In this document: in pieces, positions 32,900-45,079 of the stretch
Position numbering within the stretch: the first letter of the stretch is position 1
Layout: each line of letters starts with the position of its first letter
Source of the DNA: Diabrotica undecimpunctata
Taxonomy: Eukaryota > Arthropoda > Insecta > Coleoptera > Chrysomelidae
Assembly: GCF_040954645.1 (NCBI RefSeq)
Contig: NC_092810.1
Span: forward strand, 73,332,660-73,396,659
DNA length: 64,000 nucleotides
Direction: 5' to 3'
Position numbers and translations under genes: made by a program
Notes under the pieces: model-generated
Database searches by the model: none
What the model saw: only the letters and a program-made list of their open reading frames with translations
What the model was told of the DNA's origin: nothing

Positions 32900-33616
32900 A
32901 TAGAATTAGATTTTTTCTGTTACTTATTGCTATAGAAAATATGTCAGAAATATTGGAACCGCAAAAAAAATTTAGATCCAACCAAAATGCAATGTACCAA
33001 AAGTGAATTTTTCAAAATGATCGGAATGATTTACGCTATGAGTACTACATAGCAAAAGAGAATATTGATATTTAAAAGATAATGAACTATTCCCTGCTTC
33101 AGCCTTTGTCAAAAGATTTTACCATAGGTTTGAAGGAATTTTGCAAGCTTTAGCATTTTCCGTAAAAAATGTTAAAAATAAGGACACGTGGAATCCTATC
33201 AAATCTTTATTGGACATACTTCGTATAAAATGGAATGATATATTTAACCCCTGGTATAAATTATGTGTAGACAAATCAATGTTTTCCTAGTATGGAAGGG
33301 CTAATTATAATCCTTATGGACTGCCAGCTGATATTAAGATAAATAGAAAGCCTAAAGGTGTAGGTTTTGAATGTAAAACTCTTGCTGATGTTCAGTCCCA
33401 TAATATGCTGCGTCTTGAAATTAAGGAAGGTAAAGAACATATAGCTAAAAAGAAATAGAAAAAGAATTTGGCTCAGGAACTGCCACCACTCTACGTTTGA
33501 CAGAACTATAGTATGGGTCTGGCCGTATAATAGTTGGAGATTCTTGGTTTGCTTCAGTGAAAACGGCAGCCGAACTGCATATACGAGGTCTGTATTTTTT
33601 GGGTATTGTAAATTTA
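32900..33616 (+). pseudogene. piggyBac-type transposase relic
   Basis: In broken frames the plus strand reads TWNPIKSLLDILR (about 33190), KLCVDKSMFS followed by a stop and YGRANYNPYGLP (about 33265-33330; the first catalytic aspartate is in VDKSM), KPKGVGFECKTLADVQSH (about 33350), MLRLEIKEGKE (about 33410), TATTLRLTEL (about 33480), GRIIVGDSWFASVKTAAEL (about 33520; second aspartate) and RGLYFLGIV (about 33590). This is the block order of DDE_Tnp_1_7. It is cut at 33616 by a Penelope terminal-repeat fragment. Several in-frame stops make it inactive. Confidence 0.75.
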
Positions 33617-33964
<348 letters not shown>

Positions 33965-34259
33965 CAGTTTAGTCAGCATCACATGATTTACGAATTTTAC
34001 GCCACCATCGCTTAAAAACAGAACAAACAGTTTTTTCCCAAATGAAATTAGAATAAATGCTACTAACAGCTCATCTCATTGTGCCTCAACGTCGACATGT
34101 TTATCTGAAAACAGATCAGCACAATAAACAGAAGCCACTGAACAAACTCGTCAGCATGATGACGATATAGGTTGTACGTTAATTCCAAATAAGAAGCTTT
34201 AGCGATCAGAAGATAGTCCTCCAAATGAAGTTAAAAAGCAAACTACTATTCAGGATTAT

Positions 34260-35581
34260 TGGTTGCAGAAATCTACGCCAACGTTTAATATATATAGCCC
34301 CTTAGCTACTGATGTTACACACGAAATGCTGAAAATATAAATGCCGAATCCAAAAAACCTCCACCAATATTCATTCAGAATGTCGAACATATAAAACCGC
34401 TACGCGAATTTCTTGATGAAAAAATACCATATCTATATACCATTAAATGTCTTAGGGATAACCAAATTAAACTTCAAGTAGATTCACCTAAAAAATATTC
34501 GGATATTATTAAAAGTTTAACTGAGTAAAAAAACACAGTTTCACACATATCAGATAAAACAGGACCGTGGATTTCGAGTGAATATCAGCAATATTCACCC
34601 CTTAACAAAAATTAATAATATTAATAGGCCACTCGAAGAACTAGGACATTCAGTCAAAAATATCTCCAATATAAAACGAAAAGAGGATAAAAAGAAACTA
34701 CCACTTTTCCACGTAGTATTGGTTGCTAATGCAAATAATAAAGACATTTATAAAGTCAATAAACTACTTAACTCAATAGTTGAAGTTGAACCACCATATC
34801 TCAAAAGACAGATTACACAATGCCACAGGTGTCAACATTTAGGACACACTCACAAATATTGCAACAGAATGCCGGGATGCATAAAATGTACAGCCAATGA
34901 CTTTTGTCACCCAAATGTACAAACCCAATACGAATTAAAGATGTGAAGTGCACAAAATATCAAGAGAATTATTCTGCTAACTACAGAGGCTGTTTGGTCT
35001 ACAAAGAGCTCCATAGGAAACAATTTCCAAAGTTGAGGGAGAAAATAAAATTTTATTACCCGCCAAGTTAATTAAATACTCGTCGTCCGTTTGTTAAATA
35101 TGCAAACGTTGTGGAGGGACAAAATCATACCTCCGCATCTGTCTCAAATACTACACAGGAAAAACTAAATAAAACAGAAACAAGTAACAATTTAGAATTA
35201 ATGGTCCAAAAGCTTATGGAGAGAAGCTTCTCATAACGATGCTATCAAAACTTAATGTTTAACCTTAAAATTTAAATTGTTTTGATATTATGACTGTCTC
35301 TGGAGCTCATATGACAAACAAGAGTCATTTTAATATTCCAGATTTCTGCACCTATGTAACACCACACCCAATGAGAAAAGGTCATGGTGGAACTGCGTTA
35401 ATCATTAAAAGTAACATACACATAATGAAATAAATAAAGTATGTGAAATTAATATTCAGGCAACCTCAATATTTGTAGAACTCAGTAAAGGACACATAAC
35501 GATGTCAGTTTCGTATTGTCCTCCGGGTAAAATAATTAAAGAGAATTTCTCTAGTTATTTTAATGGACTTGGTCATCACTT
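34260..35581 (+). pseudogene. Jockey LINE: ORF1 and start of endonuclease, interrupted by the errantivirus-like element
   Basis: ORF1 part: PPPIFIQNVEHIKPLREFL (about 34365), IYKVNKLLNSIVEVEPP (about 34740-34795), QCHRCQHLGHTHKYC (CCHC knuckle, 34820-34865), a second cysteine group and YRGCLVY-like residues near 34985. Endonuclease part: HMTNKSHFNIPDF (about 35310), GHGGTALIIKSNIHI (about 35385), SVSYCPPGK (about 35510). The sequence stops at the LTR boundary 35581 and resumes at 44155 in the same domain. Stops and shifts exist before the insertion, so it was probably already dead. Confidence 0.75.
35578..35581. repeat. Target site duplication ACTT, left copy
   Basis: ACTT at 35578-35581 recurs at 44155-44158, directly outside the two LTRs. 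Confidence 0.85.
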
Positions 35582-36093
35582 TGTAATGTACCTACCTACT
35601 CACATGTAAGATAATTAAAGTATCTATGTATTTCTATATAGTTTTTAGTCACCTGGTATATGTTATTTACAATTATGAAAAGTTCTCATGTATAATCACT
35701 AATAATTATTTGCTGTTAGAAATCAGAATCAATACTCTTCATAAATATTTTCCTATTTAGAATAAATAAGTTTCGCTAGTTTATTCACCTAATACTTCGT
35801 ATCTATGGAATAATAATAATTTATTTCTCTTATTTCTTTGTTCGATAAGCTATCCGTATTTGCTATTTTAATATTAATATTTGAGTCCAATCTCTTGTAC
35901 TCAAATCCATCCAGAAACATCGTTAAATAATTGTAGATAACAGAACTTATATATTCATAGTTTTAAGAAATAACAAGCAGAGTGTAATTTTCATCCTCTA
36001 ATATAATAAATTTATACATGTCAATATATTCTGTTTAATTCCAAAACAAAGAGTTAGTCCGGAGAAGAAATAAACGCATAGTATTCCATAACA
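35582..36093 (+). repeat. 5' LTR of the env-bearing element
   Basis: 512 bp, TGTAATG...ATAACA, a direct repeat of 43643-44154 at an offset of 8061. AT-rich; AATAAA-type words occur near 36068. Confidence 0.92.
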
Positions 36094-36098
36094 AAATT

Positions 36099-36117
36099 TG
36101 GTGTCAGAACGTGGGAT
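36099..36117 (+). other. Primer binding site, probably tRNA-Leu
   Basis: TGGTGTCAGAACGTGGGAT starts 5 nt after the LTR end. It is complementary to the usual 3' end of leucine tRNAs including CCA, except for one extra C. The tRNA identity is inferred from known tRNA-Leu ends. Confidence 0.65.
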
Positions 36118-36343
36118 ATTAGTAGCAGAGTTCCTCTGATTGCTGATAGAAGGAGAGCTGAGGAATTTTTGAATTGACTTGTTTCCTTCGAGGAATCATT
36201 CAAAAAAAAACTGTCAGTGTGGAAAAATCGCCACTACAACTAATTACATTGGGGTCCAGTACATCCAGTTCGAAATCCAGTTCCAGTCATAACCCAATTG
36301 TAGTTCCATCGGAAGTAGAGGTGAACCCGTGGAATAATAGACT

Positions 36344-36369
36344 ATGCGACCAACAACAATATTCTACTT
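36344..36369 (+). promoter_or_regulatory. Candidate env leader exon and splice donor
   Basis: An ATG at 36344 starts a short frame that reaches a strong 5' splice site, GTAAGTAC, at 36370. Joining 36369 to 41593 keeps the env frame (two bases of a codon on this side, one on the other) and would add a short hydrophobic N-terminus. The donor lies upstream of the gag ATG at 36424, as for subgenomic env messages in gypsy-type elements. Predicted from sequence only. Confidence 0.55.
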
Positions 36370-36423
36370 GTAAGTACATTCTATCTTAAATTCTGTCTCA
36401 TATTTTAAAAATCTTGTAAACGT

Positions 36424-37515
36424 ATGTCTACTTTATATCCTGATATAAGTAACTTATTTGACGAACAAATACCTTCTCCCGACTCAAATTCTCTTTCAAA
36501 TTCTTCTACTTCTAATTCAAATAAAATGTCAGTATCAATTGAAATAGCTGAAAAACTTCTCATTCGATTTGATGGTACAAAATCAAAATTATACGAATTC
36601 ATAGACAATTGTGATAAAGCATACAATTTAGTAAATCCGCAATCCAAACCCATCTTATTAGCCATTATAGAAACTAAATTAACCGATAAAGCTAGGGCCA
36701 TAACTAGAAACAGAACATTTGACGAATGGAAAGATTTAAAAGACTTCTTATTAGATGCTTATTCTGAACGCCGAACTGAAGGTCAGTGGCAATTGGAATT
36801 ACATTCCTTACGTCAGATGCCCAGTGAAAATGTAATGTCATTTGCAAATAAAGTTGAAAATTGCTATATAAAATTAATAAATACACTTGATCCAGACTTA
36901 TCTCCAGATGCAAGAAATGCATGTACTAAACTCTTAAAAACTCAAGCACTAAATGTCTTTATTAGAGGATTAAACAAAGACCTCTCTATTTTAATCAAAG
37001 CCCGAAATCCAGATTCCTTAGAAAGAGCTGTTGCTATAGCAATTGCCGAAGAACAAGAACAGTTATCAAGACAAGAAATTTTCAGACCATTCTGTAATAT
37101 TTGCAAACGAAATAACCATTCCTCAAATAACTGTCGATATAAAAACAATTCAGATAGAAATGTTAGACATCTTCAAAATTCTAGTTTTCAAAACCCAAAA
37201 TATCCTAATTCAAATCTTCAAAGGTCAAATTCTCAAAATCAAAATTATAAACCTTCAAATTCAAATTCCAATTCTGATTTTCCTCCAAACTTAAGAAAAG
37301 AAAATACCAACACTTCCCAACGTTTTTGCAGATACTGCAAAAAACCAGGTCACGTTATAGAAGAATGTAGAAAACGCGAATTTAACAATAAAAACAAAAA
37401 TCCAACAAATTCTTTAAACTTCCAGAATCCTCGACAACCAACGGTCGATTCTCGAGGAGTTCGTTCAGTTCAGGCCGTATCACAACCATCAACTTCTCAG
37501 TCACTTCCTATGTAG
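36424..37515 (+). CDS. gag: Gag protein with two CCHC zinc knuckles
   Basis: 363 codons. Residues about 40-220 have the retrotransposon-gag pattern (DGTKSKLYEFIDNCDKAY, EWKDLKDFLLDAYSERRTE, LHSLRQMPSENV). Two knuckles follow: CNICKRNNHSSNNC near residue 223 and CRYCKKPGHVIEEC near residue 302, separated by an N/S-rich linker. The codon composition is AT-rich like the rest of the element. The start at 36424 follows the leader and candidate env exon. It forms the core and packages RNA. The last 100 nt overlap the pol frame. Confidence 0.9.
   Translation: MSTLYPDISNLFDEQIPSPDSNSLSNSSTSNSNKMSVSIEIAEKLLIRFDGTKSKLYEFIDNCDKAYNLVNPQSKPILLAIIETKLTDKARAITRNRTFDEWKDLKDFLLDAYSERRTEGQWQLELHSLRQMPSENVMSFANKVENCYIKLINTLDPDLSPDARNACTKLLKTQALNVFIRGLNKDLSILIKARNPDSLERAVAIAIAEEQEQLSRQEIFRPFCNICKRNNHSSNNCRYKNNSDRNVRHLQNSSFQNPKYPNSNLQRSNSQNQNYKPSNSNSNSDFPPNLRKENTNTSQRFCRYCKKPGHVIEECRKREFNNKNKNPTNSLNFQNPRQPTVDSRGVRSVQAVSQPSTSQSLPM
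37413..37458 (+). promoter_or_regulatory. Predicted -1 ribosomal frameshift signal between gag and pol
   Basis: The heptamer T TTA AAC is at 37413-37419, with TTA and AAC in the gag zero frame. An 8-nt spacer (37420-37427) leads to TCCTCGA (37428-37434), which pairs perfectly with TCGAGGA (37452-37458) across a 17-nt loop. The -1 frame is open from 37392 and continues into protease and the rest of pol; gag stops at 37513-37515. This is the textbook slippery-site, spacer and stem arrangement. Confidence 0.8.
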
Positions 37516-40500
37516 ATTTACCCTTAGTAAATAATTCTAATCCATCCTCTTGCAAGTTTCTAATCGATACAGGCGCAGATATTTCTTTAATTAAATATTC
37601 AAAAATACTAAACATTCCAAAAATTTATTCTAAGTCTATTACTCTACGAGGCATTGATAAAAATGTCTTAAATCCAAATAAAACTATATGTAGTTGTAAC
37701 GTAAATTTCAAGATAAAAGATTTTGTCCAAACTCATGTTTTCTATGTCGTAGAAGACGATTTTCCTCTTCATTTCGACGGTATATTAGGTAGCGATTTTT
37801 TTGAAATAAATAAATGCCAAATTGATTATAAAGTAAATAAATTAAACTTTAAAAATTGTTCTATTTCAATCGAATATATAAAATCTCCATTAAACAATGA
37901 CAATGACGAATTTCTGAGAGATCAAAATATCGAGACAAGTTCTAATATCGATGAAATATTTCCTTATGATGCTAAATCCATAGAGGATCATTCTTATTTA
38001 GAAACCAATGATATCCAAATAACCTTAAGTAGTGAAGAACTACTATCCAATCCAATTCAATCTAAATCTAACTCTAAATCCAAAGAAAATTCAAGTCCAA
38101 AATGTGTAAAATCCACTGAGATATGCACAAATAAAACTTGTAACTCTTCACGAAATCATAAATCAAAATCCTGTTCAGAAGAAAAATCCTGTTCAGACGA
38201 TCTTATACTAAATCAAAACTCTAATTCTAACTCAAGAAGTAATAAAACTATTCTATCCGCAAGAACTGAAACAATTGTTCAAATTAAAGTAATAAATAAT
38301 GAATTAAGCGAAGGATTATGTCCCGAACGCGAAATCTTTAAAGGTGTATTTTTATGTCCTAGTGTTGTTAAAGTAAAAAATGATTTCTTTTTAACCTCAA
38401 TCGTAAACACTACTGAAACGGATGTTGAATTAAACGATATTCAAGTAGCAATAGAAAAAATTCCAAATTTACAAAACAATGCAAATATACGAAAAATGTC
38501 TTCTTATAAAGATAATACGAATTCTAACAGAATTGCTAAATTAAAAAATGCCTTGAGAACAGATCATTTAAATAGTGAAGAAAAATCATCTTTAATTTCT
38601 ATTTGCAAGGAGTACAATCATATCTTTTATCTGGAAGGAGATCAACTTACCAGTACAAATGCCATAACTTGCAAAATTCCTTTAAATTCTAATGTACCTA
38701 TTAGCACTAAATCATACAGGTATCCTGAAGTACACAAACATGAAGTCGAAACTCAAATAAAAGGTATGCTAGATCAAGGTATTATCGAAGAATCAACTTC
38801 GCCATGGAATTCGCCCCTTTGGGTTGTGCCAAAAAAGGCCGATGCTTCAGCAAAGAAGAAATGGCGAATTGTTATAGACTATCGACGACTAAATGATATT
38901 ACTATAGGAGATTCATTTCCACTTCCGAATATAGTCGATATATTAGACCAATTGGGTCATTCAAAATATTTTTCAACAATAGATTTAACATCAGGATTTC
39001 ACCAGATCAAAATGGATCCTGAGGATTCTCCAAAGACTGCTTTCTCAACTCCGTCTGGACATTATCAATATTCACGAATGCCATTTGGATTAAAAAATGC
39101 TCCCAGTATTTTTCAAAGGCTAATGAATACTGTCCTCTCAGGAATACAAAATTACAGATGTTTTGTCTATCTCGACGATATAGTCATTCATGCCGATACA
39201 TTAGAAAATCATAATAAAAGATTAAAAGAAGTATTCGAAAAATTGTCTACATTCAACTTAAAAATACAACCAGATAAGTGCGAATTTTTTCGTCGCGAAG
39301 TAATGTATTTAGGACATTTAATAACTGAATTTGGTGTCAAACCGGACGAAAAAAAGGTATGTGCTGTTACAGATTTTCCTATACCCAGAACACAAAAAGA
39401 TATTAAGAGCTTTTTGGGTCTCACTGGTTATTATAGACGCTTTATAAAAAATTTCAGTGCTTTAACACAACCTTTAACAAAACTGCTGAGGAAAAATGTT
39501 GAATTTAATTGGACAAGCATTCAACAACAGTCATTTGAGAACCTGAAATCAATACTTTGTTCAGAACCAATACTTCAGTATCCAGATTTTACCAAACCCT
39601 TTGTCTTAACAACGGATGCTAGTAATTATGCAATAGGGTCCATACTTTCTCAAGGTAAAGTACCAGATGATTTACCTATTGCTTATGCTAGTCGTACCTT
39701 GAACAAAGCGGAATCAAACTATAGCACAACAGAAAAAGAATTACTTGCAATTGTATGGAGTGTTAAACACTTTAGACCATATTTGTACGGAAATAAATTT
39801 TTCATTTATACGGATCATAAACCACTCACATGGCTATTTAATGTAAAAGATCCCGGATCAAGACTCGTTAGGTGGAGATTAGCATTAGAAGAATATAGCT
39901 ATGAAATTATTTATAAACCAGGTAAATTAAATCAAAATGCTGATTGTTTAAGTCGTCCTCCTTTAACCATATCTGAAACAAATATTTGCGAAGAAAACAA
40001 AAACCCGGCAACAATCACCTTACAAATAAACAAAATGAGTAAAGAAAATAATGACACTTATTCACAGTTCTTATCTAAATCCGAAACTATATTAATAACA
40101 AATGATAATATAAAAGAAACAAATGAAAAGATTACATCATTTTCACAAAATTTAGCATTGTTTGTTTCCGTAGATTTAAATTTTAATGAGATCGTTCAGA
40201 AACAAATAAATAAACAATTCAGTCATATAGAAAAATTGAAAGCCAAAAATCCAAGACTAAATGACATTATATATATTTCTGATCAAAATAAAAACTTTTA
40301 TTACATATTTATAAAAAATAATTATTGGGACAATACCTCTTATGAAGATATATTTAATTCCCTAATAAAATTAAGAGACTGGTTATTAAACGATAAAATA
40401 TTAAAAATTTGCCTACCCAGAATAACTTTTAGCTACGATAAATTAAGTTGGGAAAAAATTAGATCTATGATTAGATTTATTTTTAGAAAAACTGATATAT

Positions 40501-41603
40501 CTATTATCATTTATCATGATATACTAACAAATCCTGAACCTGAGGAAATAACTACAATATTACAAGAGAATCACACTAGTCCTACGGCTGGACACTCTGG
40601 TTTTCATCGGACATACAATCGTATAAAAAAACATTTCAAATGGAATAATATGAAAAATGATATTAAAAACTTTATAAAAACCTGTGAATCTTGTCAGAAA
40701 AATAAACTCGTTAGAAAAAAATTCGTAAAGCCCATGGAGATAACAACAACAAGCTCAAATCCATTAGAAAAAATATTTTTAGATATAGTAGGTCCTTTAC
40801 CTTTAACCGAGTCAGGTAATAAGTTCATATTAACATTACAAGATGACTTAACAAAATTTTCTCAAGCTTATGCAATTCCGAATCATGAAACCAAGACTAT
40901 CGCTGAAAATCTGGTTCGTGGATTTATTTGCAAGTTTGGAAAACCCGATATAATAGTTACTGATCAAGGCCGAGATTTTACTTCCAAATTATTTTCTCAA
41001 ATCGCCAAGCTTTTTAAAATCAGACATATAAATTGTACTGCTTATCATCCAGAATCAAATGCTGCATTAGAAAGGAGTCACGCTACTTTAGCAGACTACC
41101 TTAAACATTATATTAAAGCTGATCAATCCGATTGGGACGAATGGCTAGATTTTGCTATGTTTTCATATAATACAACTAATCATACTTCAACCAAATTCAC
41201 ACCATATGAACTAATATTTGGATATACACCTAATCTACCTAGCAGTATAATACGACCAGTAGAACTCAAATATACATATGAAGATTATTTAGATAATTTA
41301 ACACTTAAGCTTAGAAAATCTCATGAGTTAGCAAAAACGAATCTATTAGAATCTAAAGTAGTCAGTAAAAAATATTATGACCAAAAGATTAATGACACCG
41401 TTTTCTTAGAAGGACAATTAGTATATCTCCAAAATGAGCAAACAAAGAAGGGTCAAACCAAAAAACTTACACAAAATTATAATGGACCTTATAAAATTCT
41501 AGAGATAAATTCTCCTGTCAATTGCACAATTTTAGTAAATAAAAAACCAATAAAAGTTCACATGAATAGATTGAAACATGCTTTTGTTTCAGGTATGCAA
41601 TAA
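37420..41603 (+). CDS. pol: Pol polyprotein (protease, reverse transcriptase, RNase H, integrase)
   Basis: One continuous frame, -1 relative to gag, to the stop at 41601-41603; the first ATG in it is only at 38496, after protease, so it depends on the frameshift. Protease: FLIDTGADISLI at about 37557-37592 and ILGSDFF near 37785. A spacer rich in S/N/K follows. Reverse transcriptase: WRIVIDYRRLN (about 38865) and FVYLDDIVIH (about 39165). RNase H: TTDASNYAIG, EKELLAIVW, YTDHKPLTW, NADCLSR. Integrase: H-H-C-C site ending CESCQKNK (about 40685), FLDIVGPLP, VTDQGRDF and NAALERSHATL giving D, D, E (about 40780-41080). All catalytic residues are present. Confidence 0.92.
41581..41592 (+). promoter_or_regulatory. 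Candidate env splice acceptor
   Basis: A pyrimidine run, cttttgtttcag, ends in AG at 41591-41592 just inside the end of pol. It directly precedes the region where the env frame is open, and its phase matches the donor at 36370. Confidence 0.55.
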
Positions 41604-43549
41604 TATGGCTGACAAATAGTGAACAAATTCACAAGAAATATACCAATACTCCTATCAACAAATCACCTGGAATCTATTACGAACACATAAAAAATGTTCA
41701 ATTTATTGAAACTCATTGGAACATATTAAGTCATATTCCTTTACAACCTTTTACAGACAAATTAAATTTTGTAGATCTCACCTATCAAAAAACATTAAGA
41801 CTGTGTCAAAACAAACCAGTTCTTATTGAATTACGATTATGCGATACTTCACTAAAACTCTTAGGACAAATCATACCTAGACTCTTTCAAGATGAACAAA
41901 CTTTAAAAAACATAATTCTGCATGAACATTTTAGACCAAAACGCGCTCTATTTAATGCAATTGGATCTGTTTTCAGGACCTTATTCGGTACCTTAGACAG
42001 TGATGATGCTGAAAATTTCAATAATGCTATTAACAAAGCTGAAAGTAACGAAAATCATCTTCTTGATTTACTAAAACAACAAATTCATGTAGTAAAAGCC
42101 ACGATTGCAAATTTTAATAACTCTATTACAAATCTAGACCGAAACAAAGTGATTTTTGATAAAAATTTTGAATCAATTACCAATTACACAGATAAAATGA
42201 ATAATAAATATTTTAATTTAGATTTAAAACAAAAAATTGAAGAACATTTTACCTTACTAACTTTCTTTATAACAGAATTACAACAAGAATATTCTACTTT
42301 AATAAACGTTATTCTATTTGCAAGAAATAATAACCTTCATCCTTCTGTTATAACACCTGAGCAACTAATTCAAGAATTATCTAAAACGGTAACGCATTTA
42401 CCTAGTACATCGACTTATCCATTTCCATTGACTATCGATTATGCTCATAAATATTTCGATATCATTTTACTTAAATATATATATTTTGATAACAAGATTT
42501 TAATTACGGTTAGTATACCTTTGGTTAGTAATACTCCTTATTCTCTTTTTAAACTAATATCTCTTCCTATAATTCATCCAACATTAAAGAGACTTACCTT
42601 TATTCTTCCATCTGTCAAATATCTTGTTCTTTCAGAAAATAGAAACATTTATGTTACTATTGATACATTAGAAGACTGTTATTCATTAGATGAAGAAAAA
42701 CTTATTTGCAAAAATCCTGATACTTTCCGATTTACACACACTAATCCAATTTGTGAAACTGAATTGTTAACTTCAATAACAAACATACCATCTAGTTGCG
42801 ATACTCGTATAATTCAAACAGAATATGAAATTTGGCATAAATTAAACAAACCAAATTCTTGGATATATGTTTTACCCAAACCAACAGATTTAACTTTAAG
42901 CTGTCAGACTAGTACGCCAATATCTATTGTTCTTTCAAACACAGGTATTTTTTCTACTTCGAATAATTGCAAAACTTACACCGGATCAACTATTTTGATA
43001 TCTGTCTCAAATCCAAAAGAAAGTAATTTTCAGTCTATCATTCCAGATTTATCCCTTCCAGAAGTCTGTTGTGATGATATTAAGATAAATAATGAATCCA
43101 AATTACACCTTGTTCCCTTACAATTAAATAATCTCGATCGAGATGCATTAAATTTAGCAAGCCATAAACTAGATAATTTAGAGAAAATGACCTCAGAAAC
43201 AAATATTAATTTTTCAGACACAATAAAAAATAGTTCTTATTTCACTTATGCAATCTTATTTTTGATAAAATGTATGTTACTTTATATTTTATACAGGATA
43301 ATTAAATATTTTTACCGACGATTTCGTAGAAATCCGTCACATAGTTGTCAACAAATTACAAATTGTTTAACACTAAATATATGTCAAAGTAAACGAAAAC
43401 ATGTACATGAGACAGATTTAAGTATAGATTGTAAACATAATAAAGACAATAATTATAGTGAATCCAAAAAGTGTGAAGAGACTAGTTTCACAGAGACTAC
43501 ACCGATAAGACGAAGTGAAAGACTATCGAGACTAAAAGAAACTATTTAA
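41593..43549 (+). CDS. env: Env-like glycoprotein (errantivirus/baculovirus F type), main exon
   Basis: The frame is open from the acceptor to TAA at 43547-43549, about 650 codons; it has no in-frame ATG, GTG or TTG until 42149, far beyond the conserved N-terminal part, so initiation must come from a spliced leader. An R-P-K-R furin-type cleavage site at 41933-41944 is followed by a hydrophobic, Gly/Phe-containing fusion-peptide-like segment and LDSDDAE. This is the arrangement of the F protein family shared by errantiviruses and group II baculoviruses. A long coiled/helical ectodomain with many cysteines follows, then a transmembrane segment at about 43231-43310 and a basic cytoplasmic tail (FYRRFRRN). 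It appears intact. Its role would be membrane fusion, by family analogy. Confidence 0.8.
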
Positions 43550-43633
43550 ATGTGTTAAAATAAAATAATAATGTATACAAATGTTTTATACCATTTAAAT
43601 GAAAATTCATTTTACAATTATTTTCATTCTTAC

Positions 43634-43642
43634 AAAAGGAGG
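43634..43642 (+). other. Polypurine tract of the env-bearing element
   Basis: AAAAGGAGG immediately precedes the 3' LTR start TGTAATG. Confidence 0.8.
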
Positions 43643-44154
43643 TGTAATGTACCTACCTACTCACATGTAAGATAATTAAAGTATCTATGTATTTCTATAT
43701 AGTTTTTAGTCACCTGGTATATGTTATTTACAATTATGAAAAGTTCTCATGTATAATCACTAATAATTATTTGCTGTTAGAAATCAGAATCAATACTCTT
43801 CATAAATATTTTCCTATTTAGAATAAATAAGTTTCGCTAGTTTATTCACCTAATACTTCGTATCTATGGAATAATAATAATTTATTTCTCTTATTTCTTT
43901 GTTCGATAAGCTATCCGTATTTGCTATTTTAATATTAATATTTGAGTCCAATCTCTTGTACTCAAATCCATCCAGAAACATCGTTAAATAATTGTAGATA
44001 ACAGAACTTATATATTCATAGTTTTAAGAAATAACAAGCAGAGTGTAATTTTCATCCTCTAATATAATAAATTTATACATGTCAATATATTCTGTTTAAT
44101 TCCAAAACAAAGAGTTAGTCCGGAGAAGAAATAAACGCATAGTATTCCATAACA
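43643..44154 (+). repeat. 3' LTR of the env-bearing element
   Basis: 512 bp, matching 35582-36093 base for base as far as I could compare. Confidence 0.92.
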
Positions 44155-44480
44155 ACTTTATAACAGCAGATGCTTTTCTTTTAATGCAGAACATACAAGA
44201 TGGAGCTCAAGATTGATAGCAACACGTGGAAGATAAGTTACTAAAAGTTTAAACGACAATAATTTGACTTCAATTTCTATTGGACAACCATCCTACTAGC
44301 CTACAGACAGAAATAAAATACTCGATCTCATTGATTTTTCTGTCATAAAAGGAATTAGTAACAACTTTTTAAATATTTAACCTTCCTTTGACCTTTCGTC
44401 GGACCATTCTCCCATATTTATTGATGTGACGGAACATGTATACTGTATCCAGAAATTTAGTATCTCAGTATAAAAGTTAT
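44155..44480 (+). pseudogene. Jockey endonuclease, continuation after the LTR element
   Basis: Starts with the right copy of ACTT and resumes the endonuclease domain in broken frames: FITADA-like residues, a DGAQD region near 44200, PTSLQTEIKYS (about 44295; equivalent to the PTYWPTDRN block) and a LSSDHSP-like region near 44400 preceding PYLL. No reverse transcriptase follows, so this jockey copy lost its 3' end. Confidence 0.6.
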
Positions 44481-45079
44481 TTTAATAACAGCTGTAAAAC
44501 TGAATAATTCCTTGTAAATACTCTATTGTTGTATAATTATCACAGCTATCCAAGCTAACAGGACCGGCATCTAGCCAAGTGAACTGTAGGTTCGTACATA
44601 TAATCAGATCAAATATTATCATTCAAGGTAATGTCAAAAAACTCTTTTTATAAACATACAAATTTCCCAAAATTATTGTATTCTTTTATTAATCATTATT
44701 TTAAGTCTCAACGAAATAAAAGTGCCCAAAATTATGAAGATCTCAATTTAGTCAAATTGACTGGACCGGCCGTGGAAATTATTAAGTTTTGGGAAAACGG
44801 GTAATATCCCAAACAGCACATTAGAACCGACAAACCCATATATACAGTTATAATGAGTAAACGTTTAACTTAATTGACCTATTAACAAATTAATTGGAAT
44901 TTATATAACTTTTCACCTGATATTTATGGTTAATTGTTTTTTTAATTTGAAGAGAGTTGTACGATGACAAATTAACACTTAAAAGTGTTTATTTTTTTAG
45001 AGTGTGTACACTTGCCGGTGAATCCACATAGTCAAATTTACCTTTATTGTATAAAACAATGTGGCGTCCCTGGAGTCCA

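Larger units (their letters stand above)
35582..44154 (+). mobile_element. Complete env-bearing LTR retrotransposon (errantivirus-like, Ty3/gypsy)
   Basis: 8573 bp with two 512-bp LTRs (35582-36093, 43643-44154) that I cannot tell apart by eye. It has a tRNA-Leu-type primer binding site, a polypurine tract, gag, a pol frame entered by -1 frameshift, and an env frame reached by splicing. The layout is that of insect endogenous retroviruses of the gypsy group. No disabling lesion was seen in gag, pol or env, and the identical LTRs imply recent insertion. It sits inside a jockey LINE endonuclease region and is flanked by ACTT. Confidence 0.92.

Noticed and set aside
36174..36389. 71-codon plus-strand frame in the leader of the env-bearing element
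   Set aside because: Low-complexity Ser-rich translation with no motif, overlapping the primer site region and candidate env leader in another frame; treated as leader, not a gene.
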